Positions 8,996-17,913 are shown, counted from the first letter of the stretch. The stretch: 45,992 bases of DNA from Alphaproteobacteria bacterium (GCA_009909005.1 JAAAOG010000143.1:1-45992); one strand, 5' to 3'. The notes: generated from the letters alone by a model not told the origin. Translations and numbers: made by a program.

Positions 8996-9976
8996 ATGCA
9001 TAAGTTTGCAGCAACGGCCTGTGCAGTCGCCGTCATGGGCGGCATGGCCCTGTCGGGCAGCCCGGCCGTCGCCCAGTCCGACACGTTCGTGTCGATCGGC
9101 ACCGGCGGCGTCACCGGCGTCTATTACCCGACCGGCGGCGCCATCCAGCGCCTCGTCAATCGCGGCCGCGGCGAGCACGGCATCCGCGTGGCGGTGGAGA
9201 GCACGGGCGGCTCGGTGTTCAACCTGAATGCCATCCGCCAGGGCGAGCTGGATATGGGCGTGGCCCAGTCCGACCAGCAGTACAACGCCTTCAACGGCGT
9301 CGGGCCGTTCGAGGAGCAGGGCCCGTTCGAAGAGCTGCGTGCCGTCTTCTCGCTGCACGGCGAGCCGTTCACCGTCGTCGCCCGCGCCGATTCCGGCATC
9401 GAGACCTTCGAGGACCTGCCCGGTCATCGCGTCAATATCGGCAATCCCGGCTCCGGCCAGCGGGCCACCATGGAGCGGCTGATGGAGCTCTATGGCTGGA
9501 CCGAGGATGATTTCAGCCAAGTGTCCGAGCTGCAGTCGTCCGAGCAGTCGCAGGCGCTCTGCGACAACAATGTCGACGCCATCGTCTTTACGGTCGGCCA
9601 TCCGAACGGCTCCATCCAGGAAGCCACGACGACCTGCGAGGCGGTGCTGGTGCCGGTCGCGGGGGAGCTGATCGACGGCCTGGTCGAGGAGAATCCCTAT
9701 TACGCCTATACCGTCATTCCGGGCGGCATGTATGAGAACAATCCGGAGGATGTGCGGACCTTCGGCCCGAAGGCGACGCTGGTCACCTCGGCCGATCTCG
9801 GCAACGAGGTGGTCTACACCGTCGTGTCGGCGGTCTTCGACAATCTCGACGATTTCCGCCGCCTGCATCCGGCGTTCTCGACGCTGAACCCGGAGGAGAT
9901 GGTGCGCGACGGCTTGTCGGCGCCGCTGCATGACGGCGCGGCCGAGTATTTCCGGGAGCACGACCTGATCGATTAA
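8996..9976 (+). CDS. TAXI-family TRAP transporter solute receptor
   Basis: Periplasmic receptor that captures a substrate and delivers it to the fused TRAP permease encoded next. The 326-aa product begins with a signal peptide (MHKFAATACAVAVMGGMALSG, cleavage after about A26). The mature part starts with FVSIGTGGVTGVYYPTGG, the TAXI hallmark, followed by STGGSVFNLNAI, GELDMGVAQSDQQYNAFNG, and FEDLPGHRVNIGNPGSGQRATMERL. The start is fixed by CGGAGGATCAGC just before ATG 8996. A strong hairpin (10004-10031) separates it from the permease gene. The substrate is unknown; many characterised TAXI systems import dicarboxylates or amino-acid-like solutes. Confidence 0.95.
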   Translation: MHKFAATACAVAVMGGMALSGSPAVAQSDTFVSIGTGGVTGVYYPTGGAIQRLVNRGRGEHGIRVAVESTGGSVFNLNAIRQGELDMGVAQSDQQYNAFNGVGPFEEQGPFEELRAVFSLHGEPFTVVARADSGIETFEDLPGHRVNIGNPGSGQRATMERLMELYGWTEDDFSQVSELQSSEQSQALCDNNVDAIVFTVGHPNGSIQEATTTCEAVLVPVAGELIDGLVEENPYYAYTVIPGGMYENNPEDVRTFGPKATLVTSADLGNEVVYTVVSAVFDNLDDFRRLHPAFSTLNPEEMVRDGLSAPLHDGAAEYFREHDLID

Positions 9977-10003
9977 GCGCCCGGGCGAGCCGCTTTCCGG
10001 CCG

Positions 10004-10031
10004 GCGGGAGCGGGTAGCGACCCGCTCCCGC
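10004..10031 (+). terminator. Strong hairpin between TAXI receptor and permease genes
   Basis: A perfect 12-bp stem, GCGGGAGCGGGT (10004-10015) with ACCCGCTCCCGC (10020-10031), has a 4-nt AGCG loop. It starts 27 nt after the receptor stop and lacks a following T-run. It fits a partial terminator or RNA stabiliser that keeps receptor mRNA above permease mRNA (inference). Confidence 0.6.
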
Positions 10032-10149
10032 TCCGGCTTGGCGGCAATCCCGCTTTTCGGCTAGGGACAAATCTGGCACGACATTTGATTGCGCTGGCGT
10101 CCGGCGCGTCCGCTGGGGACGGCCCGGACACGGATGGCAGGGCGGGCGC

Positions 10150-12975
10150 ATGAGCGCGGAAGCACAAGCGAGAGAGTATTCCCAAACCGAGCTGGACGAT
10201 CTGGTCGCCTCGACGGACACCGGGGCCCGCCAGCCTGAGAGCCGGCTGATCGCCCGGCTGATCATCCTGGTCGCCTTTGCCTGGTCGCTCTTCCAGCTTT
10301 GGATCGCCTCGCCGCTGCGCTTCTATGATGTCTTCGGCATCGGCTTCAATCCGAATGACGCCCAGTCGCGGGCCATTCATCTGGGGTTCGCCGTCTTCCT
10401 CGCCTTCATGGCCTATCCGGCCTTCAAGCGTTCGCCGCGGCGCTATGTGCCGCTGCAGGACTGGCTGTTCGCCCTGGTCGGCGCCTTTTGCGCCAGCTAC
10501 CGCTTCTGGTTCTATGACGCTCTGGCGGCGCGGCCCGGCCTGCCGACCGAATTCGACATCGCCGTCTCGGTGGTCGGGCTGGTGCTCCTTCTGGAGGCGA
10601 CGCGGCGCTCGCTCGGGCCGCCGCTGATGGCCGTGGCCATCGTCTTCCTGCTTTATGTCTTCTTCGGCAATGTCCCCTGGCTGCCGGAGATGATCCAATA
10701 TCCCGGTGCCAGCCTGAACCGGGCCATGAGCCATCTCTGGCTCGAAGACCAGGGCGTCTTCGGCATCGCGCTCGGCGTTTCCACCAAGTTCGTCTTCCTG
10801 TTCGTGCTCTTCGGCTCGCTGCTGGAGAAGGCCGGGGCCGGCAATTACTTCATCAAGGTCGCCTTTTCCTTGCTCGGCCATCTGCGCGGCGGTCCGGCGA
10901 AGGCGGCGGTCGTGGCCTCCGGCATGACCGGGCTGATCTCCGGCTCGTCGATCGCCAATGTCGTCACCACCGGCACCTTCACCGTGCCGCTGATGAAGCG
11001 CGTCGGCTTTTCCGCCGAGAAGGCCGGGGCGGTCGAAGTGGCAAGCTCGGTCAACGGCCAGATCATGCCGCCGGTGATGGGGGCGGCCGCCTTTCTGATG
11101 GTCGAATATGTCGGGATTCCGTATATCGACGTCATCAAGCATGCCTTCCTGCCGGCGGTCATTTCCTACATCGCGCTTCTGTACATCGTGCATCTGGAAG
11201 CGCTGAAGAAGGACATGCAGGGCCTGCCGCGGCCGGGCGAGCCCCTGCCGGCGAAATGGTCGCTGATCGCCTTCGGCTTCACCGTCTCCTCGGTGCTGAT
11301 CATCGCCGGCGCGGCCTATTATGCCCTGGAGCTGGCGCGGCTGCTCGACGCGCCCGCTTGGGTCGTGCTGGCCGTCGGCGCCGTCTTCGCCGTCCAGGCG
11401 CTGGTCTTCCCGGTCGTCAAGCGGCGTCTGGCCGGCAGCCCGGCCGGGACCCGGATCGTCTCCGGCGGCGCGCTGGTGCTCTGCAATGTCGCGATCGGCG
11501 CCATCGGCCTGTATTACGGCATGGCGCTGATCCGCGAGACCTTCGGCGGAATGACCCCCTGGGTCATCGCCGCGGCGGTCGTCGGCATCTATGTCGGACT
11601 CGTCTGGTACGGCGCCCGCTATCCGGAGCTGGAGCTGGACGACCCGAACGCCCCGGTGGCCCGGCTGCCGGAGCCGGCGCCGACGGTCAAATCCGGCCTT
11701 CACTTCCTGTTGCCGATCGTCGTGCTGGTCTGGTGCCTGATGGTCGAGCGGCTGTCGCCGGCCCTCTCGGCCTTCTGGGCGACGTCGGTGATGATCGCCA
11801 TCGTCGTCACCCAGCGGCCGCTGTTCGCGCTGTTTCGCAAGGCCGGCCGCTCGCCGGTCGAGGCGGCCGGCGCCGGCTTCGTCGACCTGTTCAACGGCAT
11901 GGTCACCGGCGCCCGCAACATGATCGGCATCGGCATCGCCACGGCGACCGCCGGCATCATCGTCGGAACCGTGACCCTGACCGGCGTCGGCTTCGTCATG
12001 GCCAATTTCGTCGAGTTCCTGTCGCAGGGCTCGCTGGTGCTGATGCTGCTGCTGGTGGCGGTGCTCAGCCTCATCCTCGGCATGGGCCTGCCGACCACGG
12101 CGAATTACATCGTCGTCTCCAGCCTGCTGGTCGACGTGGTGGTGACGCTGGGGGCGCAGAGCGGCCTGGTCGTGCCCGCCATCGCCGTGCACCTGTTCGT
12201 GTTCTACTTCGGCATCATGGCCGATGTGACGCCGCCGGTCGGCCTCGCCTCCTTCGCCGCCTCCGCCGTGTCGGGCGGCGATCCGATCCGGACCGGGTTT
12301 ACGGCATTCTACTATTCGCTGCGCACGGCGGCGCTGCCTTTCGTCTTCATCTTCAACACGCAACTGCTGCTGATCGGCATCGAGGGCCCGGTGGAGCTGG
12401 TTCTGACGGTCGTCAGTGCCACGATCGCCATCCTCGTCTTCGCCGCGGCAACCCAGGGCTATTTCATCGCCCGCAGCCGGTTCTACGAATCGCTCCTGCT
12501 GCTGCTGGTGGCCTTTTCGCTGTTCCGGCCGGGATTCTGGATGGACATGATCTATCCGCCGGTGGAACGCGTCGATCCGGACCGGCTGATCGAGCTGGCG
12601 GCGGACGCCCCGCCCGGCGAAGACCTGAAAGTCGTCGTTGAACGCCGGGACTGGGAGGGCAATGTCGAAGAGGTGACCTTCAATCTCGATCTCGGGCCCC
12701 GCGGGCCGGGGGAGGAGCGGCTGCGCAATGCCGGCCTCGACTTCATCGACATCGGCGCCGAGCGGGTGACCGCCGAGCCGGTGATGATGGGACCGCTCGA
12801 CAATCCGGACTTCGACCCGGTGCTGGAGATCGAGCGCATTCTGGTGGAGGCCGACACGCCGCCCAAGGAACTGGTGTTCATTCCGGCCCTGGCGCTGCTC
12901 GGCGGGGTGGTCCTGCTGCAGCGCAACCGCAAGGCCCGGCAGGCGCAGCGGGCGGCCGGCACCGCCGCGGCCTGA
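10150..12975 (+). CDS. TRAP transporter permease, fused small and large subunits, with DUF3394-like tail
   Basis: Inner-membrane component that moves the receptor-delivered solute, driven by an ion gradient. The 941-aa product is a DctQM fusion. It has an N-terminal QM-small-type membrane block, then the large-subunit motifs LISGSSIANVVTTGTFTVPLM (near residue 260), SSVNGQIMPPVMGAAAFLM, LILGMGLPTTANYIVVSSLL and FYFGIMADVTPPVGLASFA (near 695). Compared with typical fused TAXI permeases of 600-720 aa it has an extra hydrophobic block around residues 375-490. It also has a C-terminal extension (about 800-941) resembling DUF3394, with a soluble stretch and a last membrane segment (LVFIPALALLGGVVLL). 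It is followed after 17 nt by a UspA gene. Confidence 0.94.
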   Translation: MSAEAQAREYSQTELDDLVASTDTGARQPESRLIARLIILVAFAWSLFQLWIASPLRFYDVFGIGFNPNDAQSRAIHLGFAVFLAFMAYPAFKRSPRRYVPLQDWLFALVGAFCASYRFWFYDALAARPGLPTEFDIAVSVVGLVLLLEATRRSLGPPLMAVAIVFLLYVFFGNVPWLPEMIQYPGASLNRAMSHLWLEDQGVFGIALGVSTKFVFLFVLFGSLLEKAGAGNYFIKVAFSLLGHLRGGPAKAAVVASGMTGLISGSSIANVVTTGTFTVPLMKRVGFSAEKAGAVEVASSVNGQIMPPVMGAAAFLMVEYVGIPYIDVIKHAFLPAVISYIALLYIVHLEALKKDMQGLPRPGEPLPAKWSLIAFGFTVSSVLIIAGAAYYALELARLLDAPAWVVLAVGAVFAVQALVFPVVKRRLAGSPAGTRIVSGGALVLCNVAIGAIGLYYGMALIRETFGGMTPWVIAAAVVGIYVGLVWYGARYPELELDDPNAPVARLPEPAPTVKSGLHFLLPIVVLVWCLMVERLSPALSAFWATSVMIAIVVTQRPLFALFRKAGRSPVEAAGAGFVDLFNGMVTGARNMIGIGIATATAGIIVGTVTLTGVGFVMANFVEFLSQGSLVLMLLLVAVLSLILGMGLPTTANYIVVSSLLVDVVVTLGAQSGLVVPAIAVHLFVFYFGIMADVTPPVGLASFAASAVSGGDPIRTGFTAFYYSLRTAALPFVFIFNTQLLLIGIEGPVELVLTVVSATIAILVFAAATQGYFIARSRFYESLLLLLVAFSLFRPGFWMDMIYPPVERVDPDRLIELAADAPPGEDLKVVVERRDWEGNVEEVTFNLDLGPRGPGEERLRNAGLDFIDIGAERVTAEPVMMGPLDNPDFDPVLEIERILVEADTPPKELVFIPALALLGGVVLLQRNRKARQAQRAAGTAAA

Positions 12976-12992
12976 GCCGGAAAGGTGCCACC

Positions 12993-13421
12993 ATGTTCCG
13001 CGACATCCTCCTCCCGGTCGATCTCAACCATGAGAGCAGCTGGCGCAAGGCCCTGCCGGTGGCGCTGAAGCTGGTCGAGACCTTCGGCGCCCGCCTGCAC
13101 CTGATGACCGTCATCCCGGATTTCGGCATGACCATCGTCGGGCAGTTCTTCCCCGAAGGCTATGAGGAGAAGGCGCTGGAGACCGCCCGCCAGGCCCTGC
13201 ATCGATTCGCCCAGGACCATGTGCCGGAAGATGTTGCGGTGCAGCATATCATCTGCCATGGAACGGTGTATGAGGAGATCATCCGGGAGGCCAAGGCGGT
13301 CGGCGCCGATCTTGTGGTGATGACCGCCCATCGGCCCGAACTCAGGGACTATCTGCTCGGGCCGAATGCGGCGCGGGTCGTCCGTCACGCCCCGGTATCG
13401 GTGATGGTGATCCGGGAGTAG
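12993..13421 (+). CDS. Universal stress protein (UspA fold), TeaD-like
   Basis: Small cytoplasmic nucleotide-binding protein, 142 aa. It shows FRDILLPVDLNHESSWRKAL at the N-terminus and ADLVVMTAHRPELRDYLLG-PNAARVVRHAPVSVMVIRE at the C-terminus, the region forming the ATP-binding edge in UspA proteins. This C-terminal pattern matches the UspA protein TeaD, which is linked to the ectoine TRAP transporter of Halomonas and modulates it. The gene begins 17 nt after the permease stop with AAAGGTG as Shine-Dalgarno. It is most likely a regulator of the transporter (inference from context and family). Confidence 0.92.
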   Translation: MFRDILLPVDLNHESSWRKALPVALKLVETFGARLHLMTVIPDFGMTIVGQFFPEGYEEKALETARQALHRFAQDHVPEDVAVQHIICHGTVYEEIIREAKAVGADLVVMTAHRPELRDYLLGPNAARVVRHAPVSVMVIRE

Positions 13422-13515
13422 CGGGCCGGGCCGGGGTGCGCCTGTCGAGGCTGGCCGGCGCGCCCGCCGCGTCCCATGTCCTTTCGAGGGAAGGCCGGAG
13501 TGTCAGAGCGGTTTC

Positions 13516-14271
13516 ATGGCCGACGCGATCGATTTGAGTGGTGTGCCGGCGGCAACGCTTCGCGAGATGCAGGGGGCGGCCGGGGAAGTCAAAGAGTGCC
13601 GGCGTGTGCTCGCCAAGACGGGCGACACGGTCCTGACCGAACTCTTGCGGGAGGAGAAGGATTTTCTGCCCTGGCGGCACTATCCGCTGGGCGACGTCTA
13701 TGACCCTGAGTTCCATGCACAGTATTACTACCATGCCCATCCGCTGGCCGAGCGGGCGGCGGGCGAGCATGGGCACTTCCATACCTTCGTCCGCCGGCTC
13801 GGCCTGCCGGACGAAGCCCGGCCGGCACCATTGCCCGACTACCGGCCGGCCAAGGACCCGAATGACGAGGTCTGCCACATCGTCGGCATTTCGATGGATC
13901 CCCAGGGCGAGGTCTTCCGCCTGTTCACCACCAATCGCTGGGTGACCGGCGAGACCTGGTTCCCGGCCGATGCGGCCCGCCTGGCGATCGATTGCTTCCT
14001 GATCGACCATGCCCGGCCCTCCTGGGTCCTGAACCGCTGGATCACCGCCCTGCTGCGCCTCTTCAAGCCGCAGATCGCCGGACTGCTGGCCGAGCGCGAC
14101 GAGACCATCCGCCGGCACCGCGAGGCCACACCCGACTCCAATGTCTTCGAAGACACCGAACTCGAGGTGACATCACAGCTGGCGGTTTCGGTGCCGCGGC
14201 AGATTTCCGCCGTGGAACGGGCGCTCAGCCGGGCGCGCCGCCGCCGCGCGCCGGTCAATCCGGCGTCGTAA
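13516..14271 (+). CDS. Conserved protein of unknown function (possibly DUF6969)
   Basis: The 251-aa soluble product has no signal peptide and no membrane segment. Distinctive stretches are HYPLGDVYDPEFHAQYYYHAH and GEHGHFHTFVRRLGLP (His-rich, could bind metal), CHIVGISMDPQGEVFRLFTTNRWVTGETWFPAD, and a basic C-terminus (SRARRRRAP). From memory this pattern belongs to DUF6969, a proteobacterial family; I am not sure. It follows the TRAP/UspA genes by 94 nt on the same strand, so it may share their transcript. Its last 17 nt overlap convergently with the cytochrome c gene. ATG 13516 has only a weak Shine-Dalgarno. Confidence 0.7.
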   Translation: MADAIDLSGVPAATLREMQGAAGEVKECRRVLAKTGDTVLTELLREEKDFLPWRHYPLGDVYDPEFHAQYYYHAHPLAERAAGEHGHFHTFVRRLGLPDEARPAPLPDYRPAKDPNDEVCHIVGISMDPQGEVFRLFTTNRWVTGETWFPADAARLAIDCFLIDHARPSWVLNRWITALLRLFKPQIAGLLAERDETIRRHREATPDSNVFEDTELEVTSQLAVSVPRQISAVERALSRARRRRAPVNPAS

Positions 14272-14755
14272 CGGCACGCAGATAGGCGATCAGCGCATCC
14301 AGATCGTCCTCGCGGCGGATGCCGGGAAAAGCCATGCGATTGCCCGGGATATACCCCCGCGGATCGCGCAGATAGGCGCGCAGCGTCTCTTCGTCCCAGA
14401 CGATGTCGGCCCTCCGCATTGCGTCGGAGTACCGGAAACCCTCGACGGCACCGGCCGCCCGGCCGAACAGCCCGACCAGATGCGGCCCGACCTTGTTCTG
14501 CCGCGCTGTGGCATTGTGACAGGCGGCGCAACGCCGGAAGACGTCGCGTCCCTCGGCGAACAGTGCGCGGTCCGGACCTGCAACCGCACTGGGCTGCGTA
14601 TCCGCGGCGCTCTCCGCGGCACCACTGTCCTCGCCACCGGTCCTTTCGGTCCGGTCGTCCCTCTCGCCCTGGTCGTCGCCGCCGTCACAGGCGGTGAGGC
14701 CGAATGCCAGGAGGGCCGCGAGGCAAAGGGCCCGTCTCCGCCTGCCGCCTAGCAT
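14255..14755 (-). CDS. Lipoprotein class I cytochrome c
   Basis: A membrane-anchored c-type cytochrome of 166 aa. The signal peptide ends in a lipobox LTAC with C23 as the lipidated residue. A Gly/Asp/Glu-rich linker (24-60) is followed by a class I haem domain with CAACH (C76, C79, H80), KVGPHLVGLFGR, and the axial Met in IPGNRMAFPG (M141). It acts as an electron carrier facing the periplasm. The start overlaps the end of the rhodanese gene in the sequence ATGCTAG, so the two are translationally coupled. The 3' end overlaps the converging gene by 17 nt. Confidence 0.92.
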   Translation of the reverse strand: MLGGRRRRALCLAALLAFGLTACDGGDDQGERDDRTERTGGEDSGAAESAADTQPSAVAGPDRALFAEGRDVFRRCAACHNATARQNKVGPHLVGLFGRAAGAVEGFRYSDAMRRADIVWDEETLRAYLRDPRGYIPGNRMAFPGIRREDDLDALIAYLRAVTTPD

Positions 14756-15228
14756 CGGGCGCAGGGCTCGATCGGCAGGCCGCGCGGCAGCCAGCCCGGT
14801 CCGTTGGGGCCGCCGGCCATGCCCTCGGCGATGTCGCGGACATTGGTGAAGCCTTGCCCGACCAGGAAATTATAGGCGAGTTGGGAGCGGTTGCCGGTCC
14901 GGCAGATCACCGCGATCGGGGCGCTGCGATCGCCGCCGACCGCTGCCAGAACGCCGTCGAGAAAGCCGGACGGCCCTTCGGGATCATGCAACGAGACGGC
15001 TTCCGCATCCTGCGGCAGGCCGGTGTCGCGCCATTCGCGCGGCGTGCGGACATCGATGATGAGCCGCTCGCCGGCCTCGGAAAGGGCATGGGCGCGGTCG
15101 GCCGCCACGGTCGCATGCTCGTCGGCCCGCGCTGCGACGCCGGACAGAAGCAGAAGGACGAAAACGAGCACGATACACGTGCCCAACGGTGCGAGGATTG
15201 AGGGACAGCGATCCGATCTCGCGTGCAT
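14749..15228 (-). CDS. Periplasmic rhodanese-like sulfurtransferase
   Basis: A single-domain rhodanese of 159 aa. ATG 15228 is chosen because AAGGAG lies 7 nt upstream; a longer frame to 15276 has no such site. A signal sequence or N-terminal anchor (GTCIVLVFVLLLLSGVAARA) is followed by IIDVRTPREWRDTGLPQDA and the active-site loop VICRTGNRSQ with the persulfide Cys109. Rhodaneses carry sulfane sulfur. Coupling to a cytochrome c suggests a role in periplasmic sulfur-compound or redox chemistry (inference). The first gene of the pair, it is divergent from a DUF2336 gene. Confidence 0.9.
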   Translation of the reverse strand: MHARSDRCPSILAPLGTCIVLVFVLLLLSGVAARADEHATVAADRAHALSEAGERLIIDVRTPREWRDTGLPQDAEAVSLHDPEGPSGFLDGVLAAVGGDRSAPIAVICRTGNRSQLAYNFLVGQGFTNVRDIAEGMAGGPNGPGWLPRGLPIEPCARC

Positions 15229-15394
15229 GCCGCAACTCCTTGGAAGTGAGCGGTTAATCACCGCGGCCAAAGACATGATTCAAGGTATGTTAACATTCCC
15301 TTGGCAGCGTGACAGGGACATCCGGCCCCCCGGGGAGCGGGGCGGTGCGGGACAGTTCGAGCCGAGCCATGGTTCTGCGGGGTATGGACAGGAC

Positions 15395-16516
15395 ATGACA
15401 ACCGATCTGACGCGGGATGACGTCGTGCGCTTGATGGAGGATCCGTCCCCGGAGGCGCGTGCCGATCTCGTCACCAAGGTCGCCGCCAAAATCAACGGGC
15501 ACGCCCTGACGAAGGAGCAATTCCAGATTGCCCTCGACATCGTCGAGATCATGGCGCGCGATGCCGCCGAGATCGTGCGCGAATCCCTGTCCGTCAACCT
15601 GAAGGCCTCGCGACAGCTGCCGCACAGTGTCGCCGTGCGCCTCGCCAGGGATGTCGACGCCGTCGCCCTGCCGATCCTGGAATTTTCCGAGGTTCTGGAG
15701 GACGAGGACCTCGTCGCCCTCGTTCAGGCGGTTCCGGAAACCAAGCAGCTAGCGATCGCCCGGCGCAATACCGTTTCCGAGGCGGTCGCCGATGCGCTGG
15801 TGCGGACCGACAACGAGAACGTCGTCGCAACGGTGGTTGCGAACGAGGGGGCGCAGATCGCGGAAAAGACGCTCAACCATGTGGTCGAGCGCTTCGGCGA
15901 CAAGGAATTCATCCAGGAACCGCTGGTCCAGCGGTCGAAGCTGCCGCTTACCGTGGCCGAGCGGCTGGTCAGCAAGGTCTCGGACCGGCTGAAGAGCTAT
16001 CTCGTGGCCCGCCACGATCTCTCGACCGACGACGCCTCGGAACTGGTGCTGCGGACTCGGGAGCGGGCGACCGCCCGCCTGCTCGGCAAGAACAGTGACG
16101 CGCTCGATATCGAACGGCTCGTCGAGCAGTTGGCGGTCAACAACCGGCTCTCTTCGTCGCTGATTCTGCGCACGCTGTGCATGGGCGACGTGCCGTTCTT
16201 CGAAGCGTCGATCGCGCGGCTGGCCGGCGTGCCGCTGATGAATGCCCGCATTCTCATCCACGATTCCGGGCCGCTCGGCTTCAAGTCGCTGTATCAGAAG
16301 AGCGGCCTGCCGGAATCACTCTTCCCCGCCTTCCGTCTGGCCGCCTCCGTTGCCATGGATACGGATTTCCGGGAGGCGGACTATGACCCCGAGAGCTACA
16401 GCCGGACGGTGCTCGAGCGCATTCTCACCCAGTGCGACGAGCTGAACGCCGACGACGCCGACTACCTTCTCCAGAAACTGCAGGACCTCGCGCCGCCGCA
16501 GCTGGCCGAGGCCTGA
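15395..16516 (+). CDS. DUF2336 domain protein
   Basis: A 373-aa soluble, all-helical, HEAT-like protein of unknown function, typical of alphaproteobacteria. It begins LTRDDVVRLMEDPSPEARADL, then QIALDIVEIMARDAAEIVRESL, followed by repeated helical pairs such as LVALVQAVPETKQLAIARR and NVVATVVANEGAQIAEKTL. This fits PF10098. ATG 15395 is preceded by ACAGGA. The frame is open further upstream but there it would run into the divergent rhodanese region. It shares a divergent intergenic region with the rhodanese/cytochrome pair and converges with the SAF oxidoreductase gene. Confidence 0.85.
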   Translation: MTTDLTRDDVVRLMEDPSPEARADLVTKVAAKINGHALTKEQFQIALDIVEIMARDAAEIVRESLSVNLKASRQLPHSVAVRLARDVDAVALPILEFSEVLEDEDLVALVQAVPETKQLAIARRNTVSEAVADALVRTDNENVVATVVANEGAQIAEKTLNHVVERFGDKEFIQEPLVQRSKLPLTVAERLVSKVSDRLKSYLVARHDLSTDDASELVLRTRERATARLLGKNSDALDIERLVEQLAVNNRLSSSLILRTLCMGDVPFFEASIARLAGVPLMNARILIHDSGPLGFKSLYQKSGLPESLFPAFRLAASVAMDTDFREADYDPESYSRTVLERILTQCDELNADDADYLLQKLQDLAPPQLAEA

Positions 16517-16560
16517 AGCCGGGACCGGGAAGGCCTCCGGCGCGCTCGTCCCGCTACGGC

Positions 16561-17913
16561 TCAGGGGGCGAGCAGGGGCCGGAAAGAGGCCTCGAACTGG
16601 CGGCGGACCCGGACGTCGAGGGCCCGTTCGTCGACGGAGACATGCGACCAGGTGATCAGGGCGTCGCGTGCGATCGGCTGGTTGAGCGTCACCTTGTGGG
16701 CGAGGCCGATCGGCAACCCGCCCGCTGCCAGGCTTTCTGTCGCGGGCACCAGCCGGCCATAGACCGTATAGCCGCCTTCGCCGTCCAGCCGCTCCCCGGC
16801 CGCCAGGTCGCGCTTCGCCATGGCCACGACGTCGGCGCGGAAGCCGGTCGGCGCGCCGGTCGGGCAGCGCATCAGCCCGACCGAGGCGACGCTGAAGCCG
16901 ACTTCAAGGCCGATCAGGTGATAGGGACGGTAGAGCGCGGCATAGCGGCCACTTTCGTCGGTCTTCATGCCGTAGTCGGCGAAGCAGCGCTCGACATACT
17001 CGTCGGCCGCCTCGATCACGACATACATGCCCCACCGCAAATCCTTGAACACGGGCCGCCCGTCGCGCTCGATCGACGATACCACCTCGACCGTCCCGCG
17101 ATGCGCCAGCTGTCCGCCGACGCTGCGCGGGCGCAGCAGGCGCGGCAGGTCGTCGACGCCGCAGGCCGGGAAGTTCAGCCCTTCCGGCTGGGGGGCGAGG
17201 TCGCATGCATTGGCGACGCAGGCAAGCTCGACCGCCGACTGGGTGCCGTCGACAAAGGTGTTGAAGACATGCGGGTTGAGGCCGCTTTCGGCGGCGCGGT
17301 CCTCGGGAATGCCGTAATATTCCCACACCCGCTCCGGTGTGGAATAGCGGTATTCCGGCCGGTACTTCATCCCCTTGCCGGCGCAGGTCACGGTAAAGCC
17401 GCTGGTCCGGGCCCAGTCGACCATCTCGGCGATCAGGGCCGGCTGGTCGCCATAGGCGAGGGAGTAGACCAGGCCGGTGTCGTTGAATTGCCGTGCCAGC
17501 CAGGGGCCGGCCAGCACATCGGCCTCGACCGTCACATTGATCAGGTGCTTGCCCGATTTCAGGCAGGCGAGCGCATGTTCGATCGCCGCCACCGGCCGAC
17601 CCGTGGATTCGATGACGACGTCGATCTGCGGTGATTCGATAATCGCCGGTCCGTCATCGGTGACATAGGTGGCGCCGGTGGTCAGCGCCGTCTCAAGGTC
17701 CGGCGCCGCATAGGCCTGGTGCGGCCAGCCCGTCAGCGCCATCGAGCCGCAGGCCCGGTCGACGCTGAGGTCGATCACCGCGGCGACATGGATGCCGCGG
17801 GTGCGCCGGGCCTGGGCCAGGAACATGGTTCCGAATTTGCCGGCACCGATCAGGGCCACGGTGAGCGGGCGGCCCATCTCCGCACGCTGTGCCAGCAGTC
17901 GACTGAAATCCAT
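16561..17913 (-). CDS. Homoserine-dehydrogenase-like oxidoreductase with C-terminal SAF domain
   Basis: The 450-aa product has an N-terminal NAD(P)-binding Rossmann fold (VALIGAGKFGTMFLAQARR), a middle catalytic-type region with VVIESTGRPVAAIEHAL, GKHLINVTVEADVLAG and YSLAYGDQPALIAEMVDWAR, and a C-terminal SAF-like domain (AKRDLAAGERLDGEGGYTVYG). This is the architecture of COG4091. These proteins are annotated as predicted homoserine dehydrogenases but the true substrate is not known to me. ATG 17913 has a good AGGGGGA site upstream. No aspartate-family genes lie nearby, so threonine/methionine synthesis is not supported by context. Confidence 0.82.
   Translation of the reverse strand: MDFSRLLAQRAEMGRPLTVALIGAGKFGTMFLAQARRTRGIHVAAVIDLSVDRACGSMALTGWPHQAYAAPDLETALTTGATYVTDDGPAIIESPQIDVVIESTGRPVAAIEHALACLKSGKHLINVTVEADVLAGPWLARQFNDTGLVYSLAYGDQPALIAEMVDWARTSGFTVTCAGKGMKYRPEYRYSTPERVWEYYGIPEDRAAESGLNPHVFNTFVDGTQSAVELACVANACDLAPQPEGLNFPACGVDDLPRLLRPRSVGGQLAHRGTVEVVSSIERDGRPVFKDLRWGMYVVIEAADEYVERCFADYGMKTDESGRYAALYRPYHLIGLEVGFSVASVGLMRCPTGAPTGFRADVVAMAKRDLAAGERLDGEGGYTVYGRLVPATESLAAGGLPIGLAHKVTLNQPIARDALITWSHVSVDERALDVRVRRQFEASFRPLLAP

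Noticed and set aside
9973-12363. Minus-strand open frame of 796 codons
   Set aside because: It is antisense to the TRAP permease, and its translation is His/Asp/Gly/Arg-rich with no recognisable domain.
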